Shown here piece by piece: positions 7,475 to 15,578 of a DNA stretch of 22,877 nt; the stretch's first letter is position 1; each line of letters begins with the position of its first letter. The notes under the pieces are model-generated. The model worked only from the letters and a program-made list of their open reading frames with translations. It made no database searches and was not told the origin of the DNA. This DNA is from CAZCBX01 sp964497185 (GTDB taxonomy: Bacteria > Bdellovibrionota_G > JALEGL01 > JAGRMV01): the NCBI GenBank assembly GCA_964497185.1, contig CAZCBX010000019.1, positions 1 to 22,877 on the forward strand. The letters run 5' to 3'. The translations under genes were made by a program, and so were the position numbers.

Positions 7475-9328
7475 TTATCGGATGGCGCTGCGACCGTAAT
7501 TGGCAAGCATGACATCAAAATCGGATCGATCCACAACTCCATCGTCATTGAGGTCGGCAGATAGGTCCTTTGATTTCATGCCGTATTGACTCAGTAGGGT
7601 CCTATAGTCAGAGGGGCCAACATGTCCATTTTGATCGATATCACCTTCAATTGAATCCACCACTTCGGTGTGTTCTGCCCATACGGGCGTACCCTCAATG
7701 GCCTCGTTCATGTCTGGTCCGACTTCTATTAGTACCTCTTCAACGGTGGGCGCATTGATCGCCATCGGATAAAGTTTTATGAAGTTTTGAGGAATTTCTC
7801 GCTCGCCATTTTTACCCAATGTTGGAATGCCATGGCTGCGCGTGTGCAGTTTCTGCGTGGCTTGATTAATTTTGTCGTAATCTCCCATGCCGCGTGAGGT
7901 GTTTTTATATCCCTGTAAGAAAATCATGAAATCCATCGCATTCACGATGCCATCATCATTGAGATCGGCCTCTGGGCCACGGGTATCAAATTGTGAAACG
8001 AAAAGGCTCAAGTCAGCTTCATTTATGTTGTCATCGCCATTTAAGTTTGCATGAATCGCCTCAATGCCTGGCGCGCCAGCGCAGTACTCAGTTGTGCCCT
8101 GCGGAAGAAAATTAAAGACCTCAAGCAAAGGGGATTGATTCAGCGTCATTAACGTTTCATTGCTGGGATCATTGAGGCAGTTGCCTTTCAAAAAAATGTA
8201 GAAAACAGACGGGCTTACCTGAGTGGAGGTAAAATCACCGGTGAGATAGTTGTCCGCCAAAGATAAAACATAGAGGCCATCTTGCCCAACAAAGTCAGGG
8301 ATTTCACCCGTAAGCTGATTATTGGCCACTTGAAACCATGTTAAGTCCAAGTTACCCAACGAAGTGGGAATGCTTCCCGTCAATGCATTGTGGCTTAAAA
8401 ACACATTGTTCAGGTTGGTAGGGGTGCCCACCGAATCCGGGATTTCACCGGTGAAGTTGTTGTTTCCCAAACTAAGCGTGCGCAAAGACTGCAAATTGCC
8501 AATAGTGTCAGGGATTTCTCCCGTAAACTGGTTGCCATGCAAAATAAGGTATCGAAGACTGGGTAGCTGGGTGAGCGCCACTGGTATGGAGCCTGTCAGC
8601 TGATTGTATCCGAAGATGATTTCTCGAAGCAATTGCATGTTTGCCACAGTATCGGGGATGTTTCCTGTAAGTTGGGTGTTGTTGAAGCCCAGTTTCATCA
8701 AATTTGTAAGATTGCCAATGGAGTCTGGGATAGTGGTTCCGGAAAAATCAGCACTGCGAACATAAAAGTGTTTCATCTCAGTGAGATTGCCAATGGAATC
8801 AGGAAGCGCACCCGTCAGGTTGTTGTTAATTGAAAGAAGGCTTTTGACGCGAAAGTTTTCAACTCCGGCCGAAGGCTGGCCTGAAGGGGCATAAAAACCC
8901 TGTTTGACGGAACCACCCCAGGTAGCAAAATAATCCACACCATACCATTGCTCTACGGGCGTTTCGGTCAACCAGTTGGTGTTATTGGACCAGTTATCAC
9001 CATCGGTGGCGTGATAGAAATCAACCAACGCCACACAGTCGCCATATACAACGCCGCGGGCGAGCTGGTCATCGCAGATGGTGTAGTCGTTGCCGTCATT
9101 TGCGATATCACTGGGTGCATTTTCTTGCGCTTGAATGAGCAGTGTCTGTTGTTTCTTTGCAATGGCTTGCTGCATGTTTTCAAGTTCTGCAGGGTCGATT
9201 TGCGTGTTTGATGAGCCAGCACCTTCGATGTTTCCGCAGTTGCTAAAATGCGCCATGGTAAAAATGATGGATGCAGACAACGCGACGCTGACGATTAAGC
9301 CTTTTTTGTTTTTGGGTGATGTGCTCAT
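7475..9328 (-). CDS. Leucine-rich-repeat lipoprotein with two dockerin-like modules
   Basis: A 617-aa exported protein. The start is the ATG at 9328, since it opens a signal peptide (Lys-rich 6-9, hydrophobic 11-25) that leads to Cys31 in an atypical lipobox, F-S-N-C. A longer in-frame extension upstream adds a non-signal-like stretch. Residues 98-135 form an LRR N-cap of the D-G-D-N-W-x-N-N type. About nine or ten plant-type repeats follow (about 158-400), built on L-T-G-x-I-P-D-x-I-G-N-L. Residues 424-476 and 559-617 are two dockerin type I-like modules, each with paired EF-hand-like calcium loops such as D-L-N-D-D-G-I-V and D-I-D-Q-N-G-H-V. About 80 residues separate them. Dockerins outside cellulosomes often act in calcium-dependent assembly or surface attachment; the partner here is not known. 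Confidence 0.85.
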   Translation of the reverse strand: MSTSPKNKKGLIVSVALSASIIFTMAHFSNCGNIEGAGSSNTQIDPAELENMQQAIAKKQQTLLIQAQENAPSDIANDGNDYTICDDQLARGVVYGDCVALVDFYHATDGDNWSNNTNWLTETPVEQWYGVDYFATWGGSVKQGFYAPSGQPSAGVENFRVKSLLSINNNLTGALPDSIGNLTEMKHFYVRSADFSGTTIPDSIGNLTNLMKLGFNNTQLTGNIPDTVANMQLLREIIFGYNQLTGSIPVALTQLPSLRYLILHGNQFTGEIPDTIGNLQSLRTLSLGNNNFTGEIPDSVGTPTNLNNVFLSHNALTGSIPTSLGNLDLTWFQVANNQLTGEIPDFVGQDGLYVLSLADNYLTGDFTSTQVSPSVFYIFLKGNCLNDPSNETLMTLNQSPLLEVFNFLPQGTTEYCAGAPGIEAIHANLNGDDNINEADLSLFVSQFDTRGPEADLNDDGIVNAMDFMIFLQGYKNTSRGMGDYDKINQATQKLHTRSHGIPTLGKNGEREIPQNFIKLYPMAINAPTVEEVLIEVGPDMNEAIEGTPVWAEHTEVVDSIEGDIDQNGHVGPSDYRTLLSQYGMKSKDLSADLNDDGVVDRSDFDVMLANYGRSAIR

Positions 9329-9664
9329 AAAAGTCTCATTTCTAGAAAAATGTGAAAAATGCCCTATGTAGCCATGCTGTGGACTTACCATATCAGCATG
9401 AAGGATAGGGCTTAAAAAGTAAAAACTTTTTTCGTGCGATGGAACTTTATTTCCGGCACGTGCTACTCTGATGGGGTCGGTACTTCCAATCCCTATCAAT
9501 CCCATGGCCTTTTATCGGTTAAAATAGCTTAAGCCTAAAACAAGATTTAATCCGTTTGACTTTTACTCCTAAGTCGACAATGACCGAGCCGCTGGAATGA
9601 TTGATGAACAAGGCTGGTGGGTTACTGCTTTCTATATGAGGGCAATAAACAGTATTTTTGATGC

Positions 9665-9679
9665 TGATAATGAATATCA
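9665..9679 (+). promoter_or_regulatory. Fur-box-like operator
   Basis: TGATAATGAATATCA matches the 7-1-7 Fur consensus TGATAATGATTATCA at 14 of 15 positions. It lies 11 bp upstream of the -35 element of the operon at 9725. Fur with ferrous iron would be expected to repress there, giving expression under iron limitation. The match is seen directly; binding is inferred. Confidence 0.55.
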
Positions 9680-9689
9680 ATTGCAATAG

Positions 9690-9718
9690 TTGACAATTTT
9701 TTCTCCAGTGGTTATGAC
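9690..9718 (+). promoter_or_regulatory. Sigma70-type promoter of the FMN-motif/DUF6607 operon
   Basis: A perfect TTGACA (9690-9695) and TATGAC (9713-9718) are spaced by 17 bp. The -10 element ends only 6 nt before the ATG at 9725, so transcription would begin almost at the start codon. This implies a leaderless mRNA, or translation from a later start such as the ATG at 9770. Confidence 0.45.
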
Positions 9719-9724
9719 CAGGGG

Positions 9725-10582
9725 ATGTTTCCGGATCGTGTGCTGTGTTTCGTTTTTTCGTTATGGCTGATGGGTTTTGCTCCATCGGTTTATGACCATT
9801 TTAAACGCGAAGTGGTCAATTTTTTGCTTTCAGATTGGATGATGGATGCCCAACAGGTTCAAAACACGCAAAACTGGCCAAGGGTGCAACTGCCGAAGAT
9901 CGAGATTGGCCATTTGCAAACCACTTATGATCATTCAAATGCCAATGACAGTATGTTTTTTTATGATGTGGGCATTTCAGTAGCGCCCAACCCTTCATTG
10001 CGTCAGGCACAGGCGTTTGAGTTTGAAATTCAAAATGGTTGGGTTGAAAAAGTTTTGGTTGCCACTCTATGCCAACAAGATGATCGCTGCAGTGCTTCTT
10101 CTTTTATTTTGAAATATCATCTTAAAACCCATTACATCACCGTCTCCAATGATCATGAGGGGCCTGGTTTACTAAAATATGATTTCAACCAAGCCCGTGA
10201 AGTTTCATTCACGCACCAAGATATTAAAAAACTAAACTGTATTTTACGCACCGAACTCAATGATCCCACTTCGTACCTATGGGCTTTTGAGGGAGTTGAA
10301 AAATACGACCAACCTTCATTGGAAGTGGATGCGGTTACTGGGGCCACTTCACTGATGGATATTGACAATTATGAATGTGGCATACCGGACGGAGCTTTAT
10401 GGACCACGTTGACTGTGTTTGCCCACGCCTATGAATTTGGTCATCAAGTCAGACAAATAAGCGTGGAAGACTTGATCAACCAATTAACCATGGAACAGAA
10501 CACAACGATGTTGGATCAGTGGAAAGATGCAATGACAAAGCATGGATCCATCACCAGCGCGGATGAAAATCTAAAGGAGTAA
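9725..10582 (+). CDS. Exported protein with flavinylation-like DxxTGAT motif
   Basis: A 285-aa protein, not assigned to a named family with certainty. Residues 5-20 form a hydrophobic segment that is a signal peptide or N-terminal anchor. The key feature is D202-A-V-T-G-A-T208-S. It fits the D-x-x-[ST]-G-A-[ST] motif of FMN_bind domains, in which ApbE attaches FMN to the last Ser/Thr (here Thr208). It is followed by I-P-D-G-A-L-W-T-T-L-T, like the G-A-x-Y-T-T-x-T-L-W segment I recall from exported proteins that carry this motif. The rest is mixed alpha/beta with four conserved-looking cysteines (116, 122, 172 and 218). It is the first gene of an operon: the DUF6607 gene starts 4 nt after its stop. 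A Fur-like site and a promoter lie upstream. The start has no spaced Shine-Dalgarno. Flavin attachment is inference. Confidence 0.62.
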   Translation: MFPDRVLCFVFSLWLMGFAPSVYDHFKREVVNFLLSDWMMDAQQVQNTQNWPRVQLPKIEIGHLQTTYDHSNANDSMFFYDVGISVAPNPSLRQAQAFEFEIQNGWVEKVLVATLCQQDDRCSASSFILKYHLKTHYITVSNDHEGPGLLKYDFNQAREVSFTHQDIKKLNCILRTELNDPTSYLWAFEGVEKYDQPSLEVDAVTGATSLMDIDNYECGIPDGALWTTLTVFAHAYEFGHQVRQISVEDLINQLTMEQNTTMLDQWKDAMTKHGSITSADENLKE

Positions 10583-10586
10583 CGCT

Positions 10587-11597
10587 ATGAAAAAAACAAT
10601 GTTTGCAATTCTTGCTGTGATGGGAGTATCCCATCACGTTCATGCTACCGATACGCTTGACATGGAAGTAAAAAAGATTGAGTCCATGGCTGGCTGTTAT
10701 TCTGTTTCTTTTGCCTTTCAAGAAACAACCCTGCTAGCGCCTGAACATGCATCGGATTTTAAAGAGTCGCCCTACATTGAAGATGCGATTGAGTATGTCG
10801 CTCTGGTCAAATCGTTTACGCTCGATGATCCTACGATTGTACTTCAACACGTATTGTCTTTTGGTCAGCATGGCTCTCAAAAACATTGGCGACAAGATTG
10901 GACTTATGGTCCCACAGAGTACATGGCCTATGATGGCGTAACTTTGGAACAAGGCGCTGTGGTTCATAACTGGAAAAAGCAGTCCACCTCTCAAGACAAT
11001 CAATGGACACAAGAAACCTTCGGCGTGGCCGATGATCCGCATTTTGGTTGCACTGGTCAGTGGGCGCATCAAAAACACCATGGACAAATAAAAAGCACTT
11101 GGTCCTGCCGCGCCAGCGCAGCGCTACCGCGAAGAGATTACGAAAATGGATTCTACTATCAGCTTTTGGAAAGAGGCAAAAATATCATGATTGGCAACGC
11201 AAACGTTTGGAAACATGTGCAAGACAATACCAAAATCAAAGTTTCAGAAGAGGGGATCAAAACGCCATTTGTAAAAGAGTTTGGACAGAACGTTTATACC
11301 AAAATAGATGACAAGCACTGCGCAGCTGCCATCCAAGATTGGAATAAACGAAAAGACAATTGGGCATTGATCCGAAGCGTTTGGGACAACCGCTTTGCTT
11401 CGATCTCTGAAGGAGAAACTTTATCCATGATGGATACCATGTTTAAAGAAGCCTTAAATCCTTATACGGGTGAAAAAGAAAGAAGAGATGCCCACTTGTA
11501 TGATTTTCTTGACTTTGAAACATCGTACCTAGAGTCAGAAAATGAAGTTTTGCAATCTGCCCAAAAGCACATTGGCATGTACACGTTTACAAAGTAA
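10587..11597 (+). CDS. DUF6607 family periplasmic protein
   Basis: A 336-aa protein with a clear signal peptide (M-K-K-T start, cleavage after H-V-H-A at residue 20), hence periplasmic. It shows the features I know from DUF6607 proteins: A-G-C-Y-S-V-x-F near 35-42, I-V-L-Q-H at 84-88, H-W-R-Q-D-W at 100-105, W-T-Q at 140-142, L-P-R-R-D-Y at 180-185, and H-V-Q-D-N at 210-214. The biochemical role of the family is unknown. From memory, gammaproteobacterial members often lie near TonB-dependent iron-uptake genes. An ideal AAGGAG (10574-10579) overlaps the end of the upstream gene and gives 7-nt spacing, so the two are translated together. The Fur-like site upstream fits an iron link. Family call fairly sure, function not known. 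Confidence 0.78.
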   Translation: MKKTMFAILAVMGVSHHVHATDTLDMEVKKIESMAGCYSVSFAFQETTLLAPEHASDFKESPYIEDAIEYVALVKSFTLDDPTIVLQHVLSFGQHGSQKHWRQDWTYGPTEYMAYDGVTLEQGAVVHNWKKQSTSQDNQWTQETFGVADDPHFGCTGQWAHQKHHGQIKSTWSCRASAALPRRDYENGFYYQLLERGKNIMIGNANVWKHVQDNTKIKVSEEGIKTPFVKEFGQNVYTKIDDKHCAAAIQDWNKRKDNWALIRSVWDNRFASISEGETLSMMDTMFKEALNPYTGEKERRDAHLYDFLDFETSYLESENEVLQSAQKHIGMYTFTK

Positions 11598-11715
11598 ATG
11601 GTGGGGTTTTATGACGGTATTGGCACTTATTTGAAGCGACCGGTAGAGGTAGAGTCGTTTACCTATGGCGGTTTTTAGAAAAGTTCAAATGGCTAGAGCA
11701 ATCGGTGTATGGCTA

Positions 11716-12207
11716 CTAAGAATTGGGAAGGCAGATATAAGTAATGGGACCTTCTTCAATTTCCTGAAAGAGGTCGGGGCTGGGTTTGATTTCTTTCGAC
11801 CGTAAGTCGAACAATTCAGTGGGGTTCTCAAAGGACAAATAAGTAGGTATCTCACACTGATCACCGCCAGCTTTAATCCACACTTTATGAAACCATTGCA
11901 TAAAGTCATGGTCATCGATACCTTCTGGACTATCATTTCTGACCAATTCGTTCTCAAAGGCCTCCAGTTCATGAAATAGCATTTTTCCACCTTCATTGAG
12001 AATATATTGAGGGGGAAAACCGCTTTTTAGCTCTTCTTGCGTGTAAGCAATGGTTTTAAAAAAAGTTTGGTAATGTGTGCGGAAATCGTAATCCACCGTA
12101 AAAACTGCAAATTTTAAATTGGGTTCAAGTTTTGCGTCAGCAAACTGCTTAAGAATTTGAACGGTTCGTTGCTCCATTTGATCGAATATCTTTTGCTCTG
12201 TGCTCAT
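11716..12207 (-). CDS. Hypothetical cytoplasmic protein
   Basis: Not recognised. It is 163 aa, acidic, with no signal peptide or membrane segment, and predicted mostly helical in the N-terminal half (an amphipathic helix at about 3-25). Aromatic and acidic residues are common, with D-D-H-D-F-M-Q-W-F near residue 98. It lies 38 nt after the fructosamine kinase on the same strand and may be co-transcribed with it. The start codon sits inside a 10-bp palindrome (GCTCATGAGC, 12202-12211), and no Shine-Dalgarno is clear. The coding call rests on the long intact frame and on codon use like the neighbours. Confidence 0.65.
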   Translation of the reverse strand: MSTEQKIFDQMEQRTVQILKQFADAKLEPNLKFAVFTVDYDFRTHYQTFFKTIAYTQEELKSGFPPQYILNEGGKMLFHELEAFENELVRNDSPEGIDDHDFMQWFHKVWIKAGGDQCEIPTYLSFENPTELFDLRSKEIKPSPDLFQEIEEGPITYICLPNS

Positions 12208-12245
12208 GAGCCAACATTATGCAAAAAAACGGTAAAAAATCTAGT

Positions 12246-13061
12246 TTATAACGCCCGAAGTGCCGCTAAGCTCTGTTGAACATAAGGCGAGCCAAATAGG
12301 TGGGCGTGATTTAAAAGGTGGAACAGCTGGTAAATTTTCATGCGTTGCGGATAGCCAGCTTTCAGAGGCCATTTTTTAAAATAGTGCTCGTAAACCAATG
12401 CAGGGAAACCGCCAAAAAGCTTCATCATGGCGATATCGGTTTCACGGTGGCCGTAGTATATAGCCGGGTCGATTAAATAGGGTTTTTGATCGGTGCTGCA
12501 GATATAGTTGCCGGACCACAAGTCACCATGAACCAAACTGGGTTTTTCATCTACCTTGGATAACAAATCGATGATTTTGTTTTTTTTCTCCTGATACAAC
12601 TGAGCAAGAGGCGCGTGGGCGAGAAGATCAATCATGTATTGCAATCGGTGGGTGGTGAAAAAAGTAGCCCATTGTGCAGTCGGGTGATTGGGTTGCGGGG
12701 TCTGCCCACAATAGGTTAAGTGAGCCAAGCCAAATTCTTCTTGGGTATTCTCGTGCAATCGACAGAGCCGATGGGCAAATTCACACCAAAAATGATCCGT
12801 AGGCACAGCAGGTTCAATGAACGCCATCACAAGGGTGGTGGCATTCAATGCAACCACATGCGGTATGCAAAAAGAATTGGATGCACGCAAAGAGGCAAGT
12901 CCTCTCCTTTCGGCGCTTACAAGATTAGACTGCTGGTATCTTTTGACCAAATACTGGTTGTGTTTGGTTTGAACCACATGGCAGGATGCCATACTGGCAC
13001 CACCAAGCGGACGTGTGTGAATGATTTTTTCTTGGATTTGGTCTTCGAGCCATTCAAACAT
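12246..13061 (-). CDS. Fructosamine kinase family protein (deglycation)
   Basis: A 271-aa aminoglycoside-phosphotransferase-fold kinase of the fructosamine-3-kinase group (YniA-like). These enzymes phosphorylate ketoamines such as fructosamine or ribulosamine on glycated proteins or metabolites, so that the sugar falls off. The features are L-G-G-A-S-M at 19-24 (nucleotide loop), the ATP-binding Lys40, the catalytic loop V-H178-G-D180-L-W-S-G-N, and the magnesium motif L-I-D198-P-A-I-Y-Y-G-H-R-E-T-D-I-A. The last two are diagnostic for the family. It is slightly shorter than the usual 285-290 aa but complete. It is cytoplasmic and probably in a minus-strand unit with its downstream unknown. 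The Shine-Dalgarno is weak. Confidence 0.92.
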   Translation of the reverse strand: MFEWLEDQIQEKIIHTRPLGGASMASCHVVQTKHNQYLVKRYQQSNLVSAERRGLASLRASNSFCIPHVVALNATTLVMAFIEPAVPTDHFWCEFAHRLCRLHENTQEEFGLAHLTYCGQTPQPNHPTAQWATFFTTHRLQYMIDLLAHAPLAQLYQEKKNKIIDLLSKVDEKPSLVHGDLWSGNYICSTDQKPYLIDPAIYYGHRETDIAMMKLFGGFPALVYEHYFKKWPLKAGYPQRMKIYQLFHLLNHAHLFGSPYVQQSLAALRAL

Positions 13062-13134
13062 ACCCAGTATCTTAAATGACCCTGATCAATTATACAGTGT
13101 ATTCTATCTTTTATTGAGGGTTTGTTTTAAGGTT

Positions 13135-13683
13135 TCACTTATTGCAATAGCGATAACTTAAAAGAAAGTAATGTCGCATCTCATTTTCATAGGGGTCTTT
13201 TGAAAAGTTCGCCATGGCCTGTGTAAAAGGCACGTAGATATTTCTTTGCTCATCATAGAATTGATAGGATGCAAAGTAACGTACAGGGTTGTTTTGAAAC
13301 CAATCGATGAACAAATGCATTTCACATTCTGAGTTCTCATGTTGGTCATAATATCGTTGGGCGTAGTCCAATACATAGGCCTGTTGGTGATCGTGGTTAT
13401 CTTTGGGCTGCTCGATAAGTTTAAAGATGGTTTCGACAAGCTGTTGATTTGAGGTTGGACCGGAGAAATTTAACACTTCTTTTTCAATGTAATCGCCCCA
13501 ACTGATGATGATATCAACACCACGCTCACCTCGGATGATTGAATCCACGTTTTTAATCTCATCTTCAATTTTGCTTAAATCAGTCATGGATATTGATACA
13601 GTGGATTGTGCTTGGGCTGATGGGCCCAGTGCCCACCCAGCTAAAACAAGAAAATAGAATAGATGTTTCATAATGCGCTGCAT
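13135..13683 (-). CDS. Small secreted protein of unknown function
   Basis: Not recognised. It is 182 aa with a signal peptide whose hydrophobic core lies at about 8-20 and a likely cleavage after S-A-Q-A at residue 25. The mature protein is helical, rich in Asp, Glu and Tyr, with two cysteines, one of them in the C-terminal Y-R-Y-C-N-K. That ending resembles the Y-T-C-K-K end of the secreted unknown at 1827-2186; the rest is too different to claim homology. The first ATG (13683) has GAAAG upstream; the second (13671) would give a more typical short N-terminus. It lies 73 nt upstream of the fructosamine kinase on the same strand. Confidence 0.62.
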   Translation of the reverse strand: MQRIMKHLFYFLVLAGWALGPSAQAQSTVSISMTDLSKIEDEIKNVDSIIRGERGVDIIISWGDYIEKEVLNFSGPTSNQQLVETIFKLIEQPKDNHDHQQAYVLDYAQRYYDQHENSECEMHLFIDWFQNNPVRYFASYQFYDEQRNIYVPFTQAMANFSKDPYENEMRHYFLLSYRYCNK

Positions 13684-13806
13684 AACACTTTCAGCGAGTA
13701 TAAGTCAACTTGATATTGCTTTGCGTAAATGTGATGAAACCATGGTGCAATCCAAGTGCGCGTGCAACTGGACCCGACGGCAAAGTTCGTATAAGTTTAG
13801 GGGGCT

Positions 13807-14982
13807 GTGGCAAGATCATCTCATGTGCCCCAAGTTCTTGTAATTGGATACCGCAAAGGCCTCATTGATGCTTTGGTGGATCTACAGGCTTCTATTACGC
13901 TGTGGACAGATCGTCCTCTAAAACACTACAAACGTTTTGATCAAGTGTGGCAAGCTCCATTTTCCAAAAGCAAAAAAACGATCATGGAATTTTTAGAGGG
14001 TCAAAAAAAAGATGGCCGTTTTGATTTTGTCATCGCGGGTGTTGAAAAAGGCGTTTTGCCTGCGTCCATTGCACGAAAACATTTTCATGCAAGACAGTCG
14101 GTTCACAGTGTGAGTCAAAAGTGCCATGACAAGTGGGAAATGAAAAACGAATTGTCTAAGTACAATATTCCCATGGCAAAATATGCATGGGCCAAACAAG
14201 TGACCTCGGCCAAAGATTGCGTTGAGCAACTAGGGTTGCCCGTCGTCATTAAAAAACGCAAAGAATCCGGTGGATTTAACATGAGCATCGCTCATCAGAA
14301 AGATGCGCTTGAACCTTTTTTAGGTAAAAATTATTTATTTGAGTCTTTTAATGAAGGAATGGAATTTTCTGTTGAAAGCTTTGTTCATCATGGAAAGATT
14401 GTCTTTACCAACATCACACAGTATTTTGAAAAGCTCCGTGCCAATGTCGTTCCTTATCCTTTGGCAGATGATTTGGCTGAAAAAATTTTAAAGCTAAATC
14501 AAAAAATTATTCAGAGCTTAAAAATATCTTGGGGCATGACACACGCAGAGTTCTACCTTTCCAAAACAAATACATTAAAATTTGGAGAGATTGCGCTGCG
14601 GCCTCCGGGTGGGTACATCATGGAACTTATCCAAAAAGCCTACAACTTTTCACCATGGGCGGCCTATGTTGCGGTTGAAATGAACCGACCCTTTGATTTT
14701 GGCATACAACGTCAAGCCTATGCAGGTGTGTATATTCTTAGCGCGGATGAGGGTGAGATTATCAACCTAAAAGGCTTCGATGAGCTGAAAAACAAAAAAA
14801 CGTACGTCACTCATTTTTTAAAGCTGAAAAAAGGACAGCGCGTTAAAAAGAAAGTGCGTGCAGGCGATGACATTGGCCGCGTGATGTTCTGTTCATCAAA
14901 CGATCAAGACCTTTATCAAGATTTGTTGTGGGCAAAAAAACATTTGTTTGTAGAAACTCTTCTTAGTGAACACAACCCTTAA
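13807..14982 (+). CDS. ATP-grasp domain ligase
   Basis: A 391-aa cytoplasmic ATP-grasp enzyme that would activate a carboxylate as acyl phosphate and join it to an amine. An N-terminal Rossmann-like part begins V-L-V-I-G-Y-R-K-G. The ATP-grasp core follows: D108-K-W-x-M-K, then P-V-V-I-K149-K (ATP lysine) and a glycine loop E-S-G-G, then the hinge F-E-S-F-N-E-G-M-E-F. The metal-binding residues are H-A-E248-F and F-G-E261-I-A-L-R-P-P-G-G. Ala263 occurs where many members have Asn. The C-terminal 90 residues resemble the substrate domain of the biotin carboxylase/L-amino acid ligase group. It starts at GTG with AGGGGG just upstream; no in-frame ATG is near. It has no operon partner, so the substrate cannot be guessed. 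Confidence 0.82.
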   Translation: MARSSHVPQVLVIGYRKGLIDALVDLQASITLWTDRPLKHYKRFDQVWQAPFSKSKKTIMEFLEGQKKDGRFDFVIAGVEKGVLPASIARKHFHARQSVHSVSQKCHDKWEMKNELSKYNIPMAKYAWAKQVTSAKDCVEQLGLPVVIKKRKESGGFNMSIAHQKDALEPFLGKNYLFESFNEGMEFSVESFVHHGKIVFTNITQYFEKLRANVVPYPLADDLAEKILKLNQKIIQSLKISWGMTHAEFYLSKTNTLKFGEIALRPPGGYIMELIQKAYNFSPWAAYVAVEMNRPFDFGIQRQAYAGVYILSADEGEIINLKGFDELKNKKTYVTHFLKLKKGQRVKKKVRAGDDIGRVMFCSSNDQDLYQDLLWAKKHLFVETLLSEHNP

Positions 14983-14995
14983 ACAAAAAAATATC

Positions 14996-15445
14996 TTATT
15001 CTGATTTCATCTCTTGTTGCCGCATCGGCATTGCATCGATGATTGCAAAAATATCTTCGCAAGACGTAGGCTCATTCCAGCGTTTTTTAACGCCGCCGTC
15101 CAGTCCAATTAAGTGCATGGCAAAGGTCGATTTCATTTTTTTGAATTGTTTCACCCATGTTTTTGGCAAGGACCGGAAATGGTTCTTAGTGTTCTTTGTA
15201 TGGAGGGCTTTTGATGATGAAAAATAATACACAATCAGTTTTCGGTCCATCAAGCCATCGAGGCATGATTGAAAGATTTGCTGCTGCTCATGGAATGCAT
15301 CGCCTGCCAGCTCCACCTGAACAATTAAGAGCCTATTTTCCCACATAAGATCCTTAAAAGGCGATTGCATGAGCTGGGCTTCGCTCATATTGTATAAGTT
15401 AAGACAAATCATCCATATCCAAACCGCTTTCCATGCTGACTTCAT
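14996..15445 (-). CDS. DUF4174 domain secreted protein
   Basis: A 149-aa exported protein. The N-terminal 23 residues form a signal peptide (hydrophobic core W9-L17, cleavage after S-E-A). The mature part matches DUF4174: W35-E-N-R-L-L-I-V at the start, M-D-R-K-L-I-V-Y-Y in the middle, and L-I-G-L-D-G-G-V-K-K-R-W then D-A-M-P-M-R-Q-Q-E-M at the end. The fold is thought to be thioredoxin-like without catalytic cysteines; the function is unknown. It is convergent with the ATP-grasp gene (13 nt apart) and divergent from the gene at 15579. The Shine-Dalgarno is weak. Confidence 0.87.
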   Translation of the reverse strand: MKSAWKAVWIWMICLNLYNMSEAQLMQSPFKDLMWENRLLIVQVELAGDAFHEQQQIFQSCLDGLMDRKLIVYYFSSSKALHTKNTKNHFRSLPKTWVKQFKKMKSTFAMHLIGLDGGVKKRWNEPTSCEDIFAIIDAMPMRQQEMKSE

Positions 15446-15578
15446 TCTAGGATACTTAACACATTATAGGCATTCCACCACTATAGCCTTGAGGTCAAAT
15501 TCAATTGAAATAACAGTGTTTGCTTTATTTTTGTGGCTTGACATTTTTATTGCGTTTGACGTAGGTTTAAAACTGTTG

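Larger units (their letters stand above)
9329..9724. other. Divergent intergenic region with Fur-like site and promoter
   Basis: Nearly 400 bp between the LRR-dockerin gene (-) and the exported-protein/DUF6607 operon (+). It holds a Fur-box-like sequence at 9665-9679 and a promoter at 9690-9718. It also holds an AT hairpin, AAAAAGT-AAAA-ACTTTTT at 9414-9431, of unknown meaning. A minus-strand frame at 9519-9785 has no coding features. Confidence 0.5.

Noticed and set aside
8300..8850. Regular DNA repeats of about 72 bp that might suggest a CRISPR or satellite array
   Set aside because: The periodicity comes from 24-residue leucine-rich repeats in the coding frame; repeats are divergent and lack unique spacers.
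9519..9785. Minus-strand ORF of 88 codons in the divergent region
   Set aside because: It crosses the Fur-like site, promoter and start of the plus-strand operon, and its composition is not protein-like.
12202..12211. GCTCATGAGC palindrome over a start codon
   Set aside because: A 10-bp palindrome centred on ATG is easily found by chance and has no second site nearby.
15369..15578. In-frame N-terminal extension of the secreted unknown at 15579
   Set aside because: It overlaps the divergent DUF4174 gene and would place about 70 residues before a clear signal peptide.
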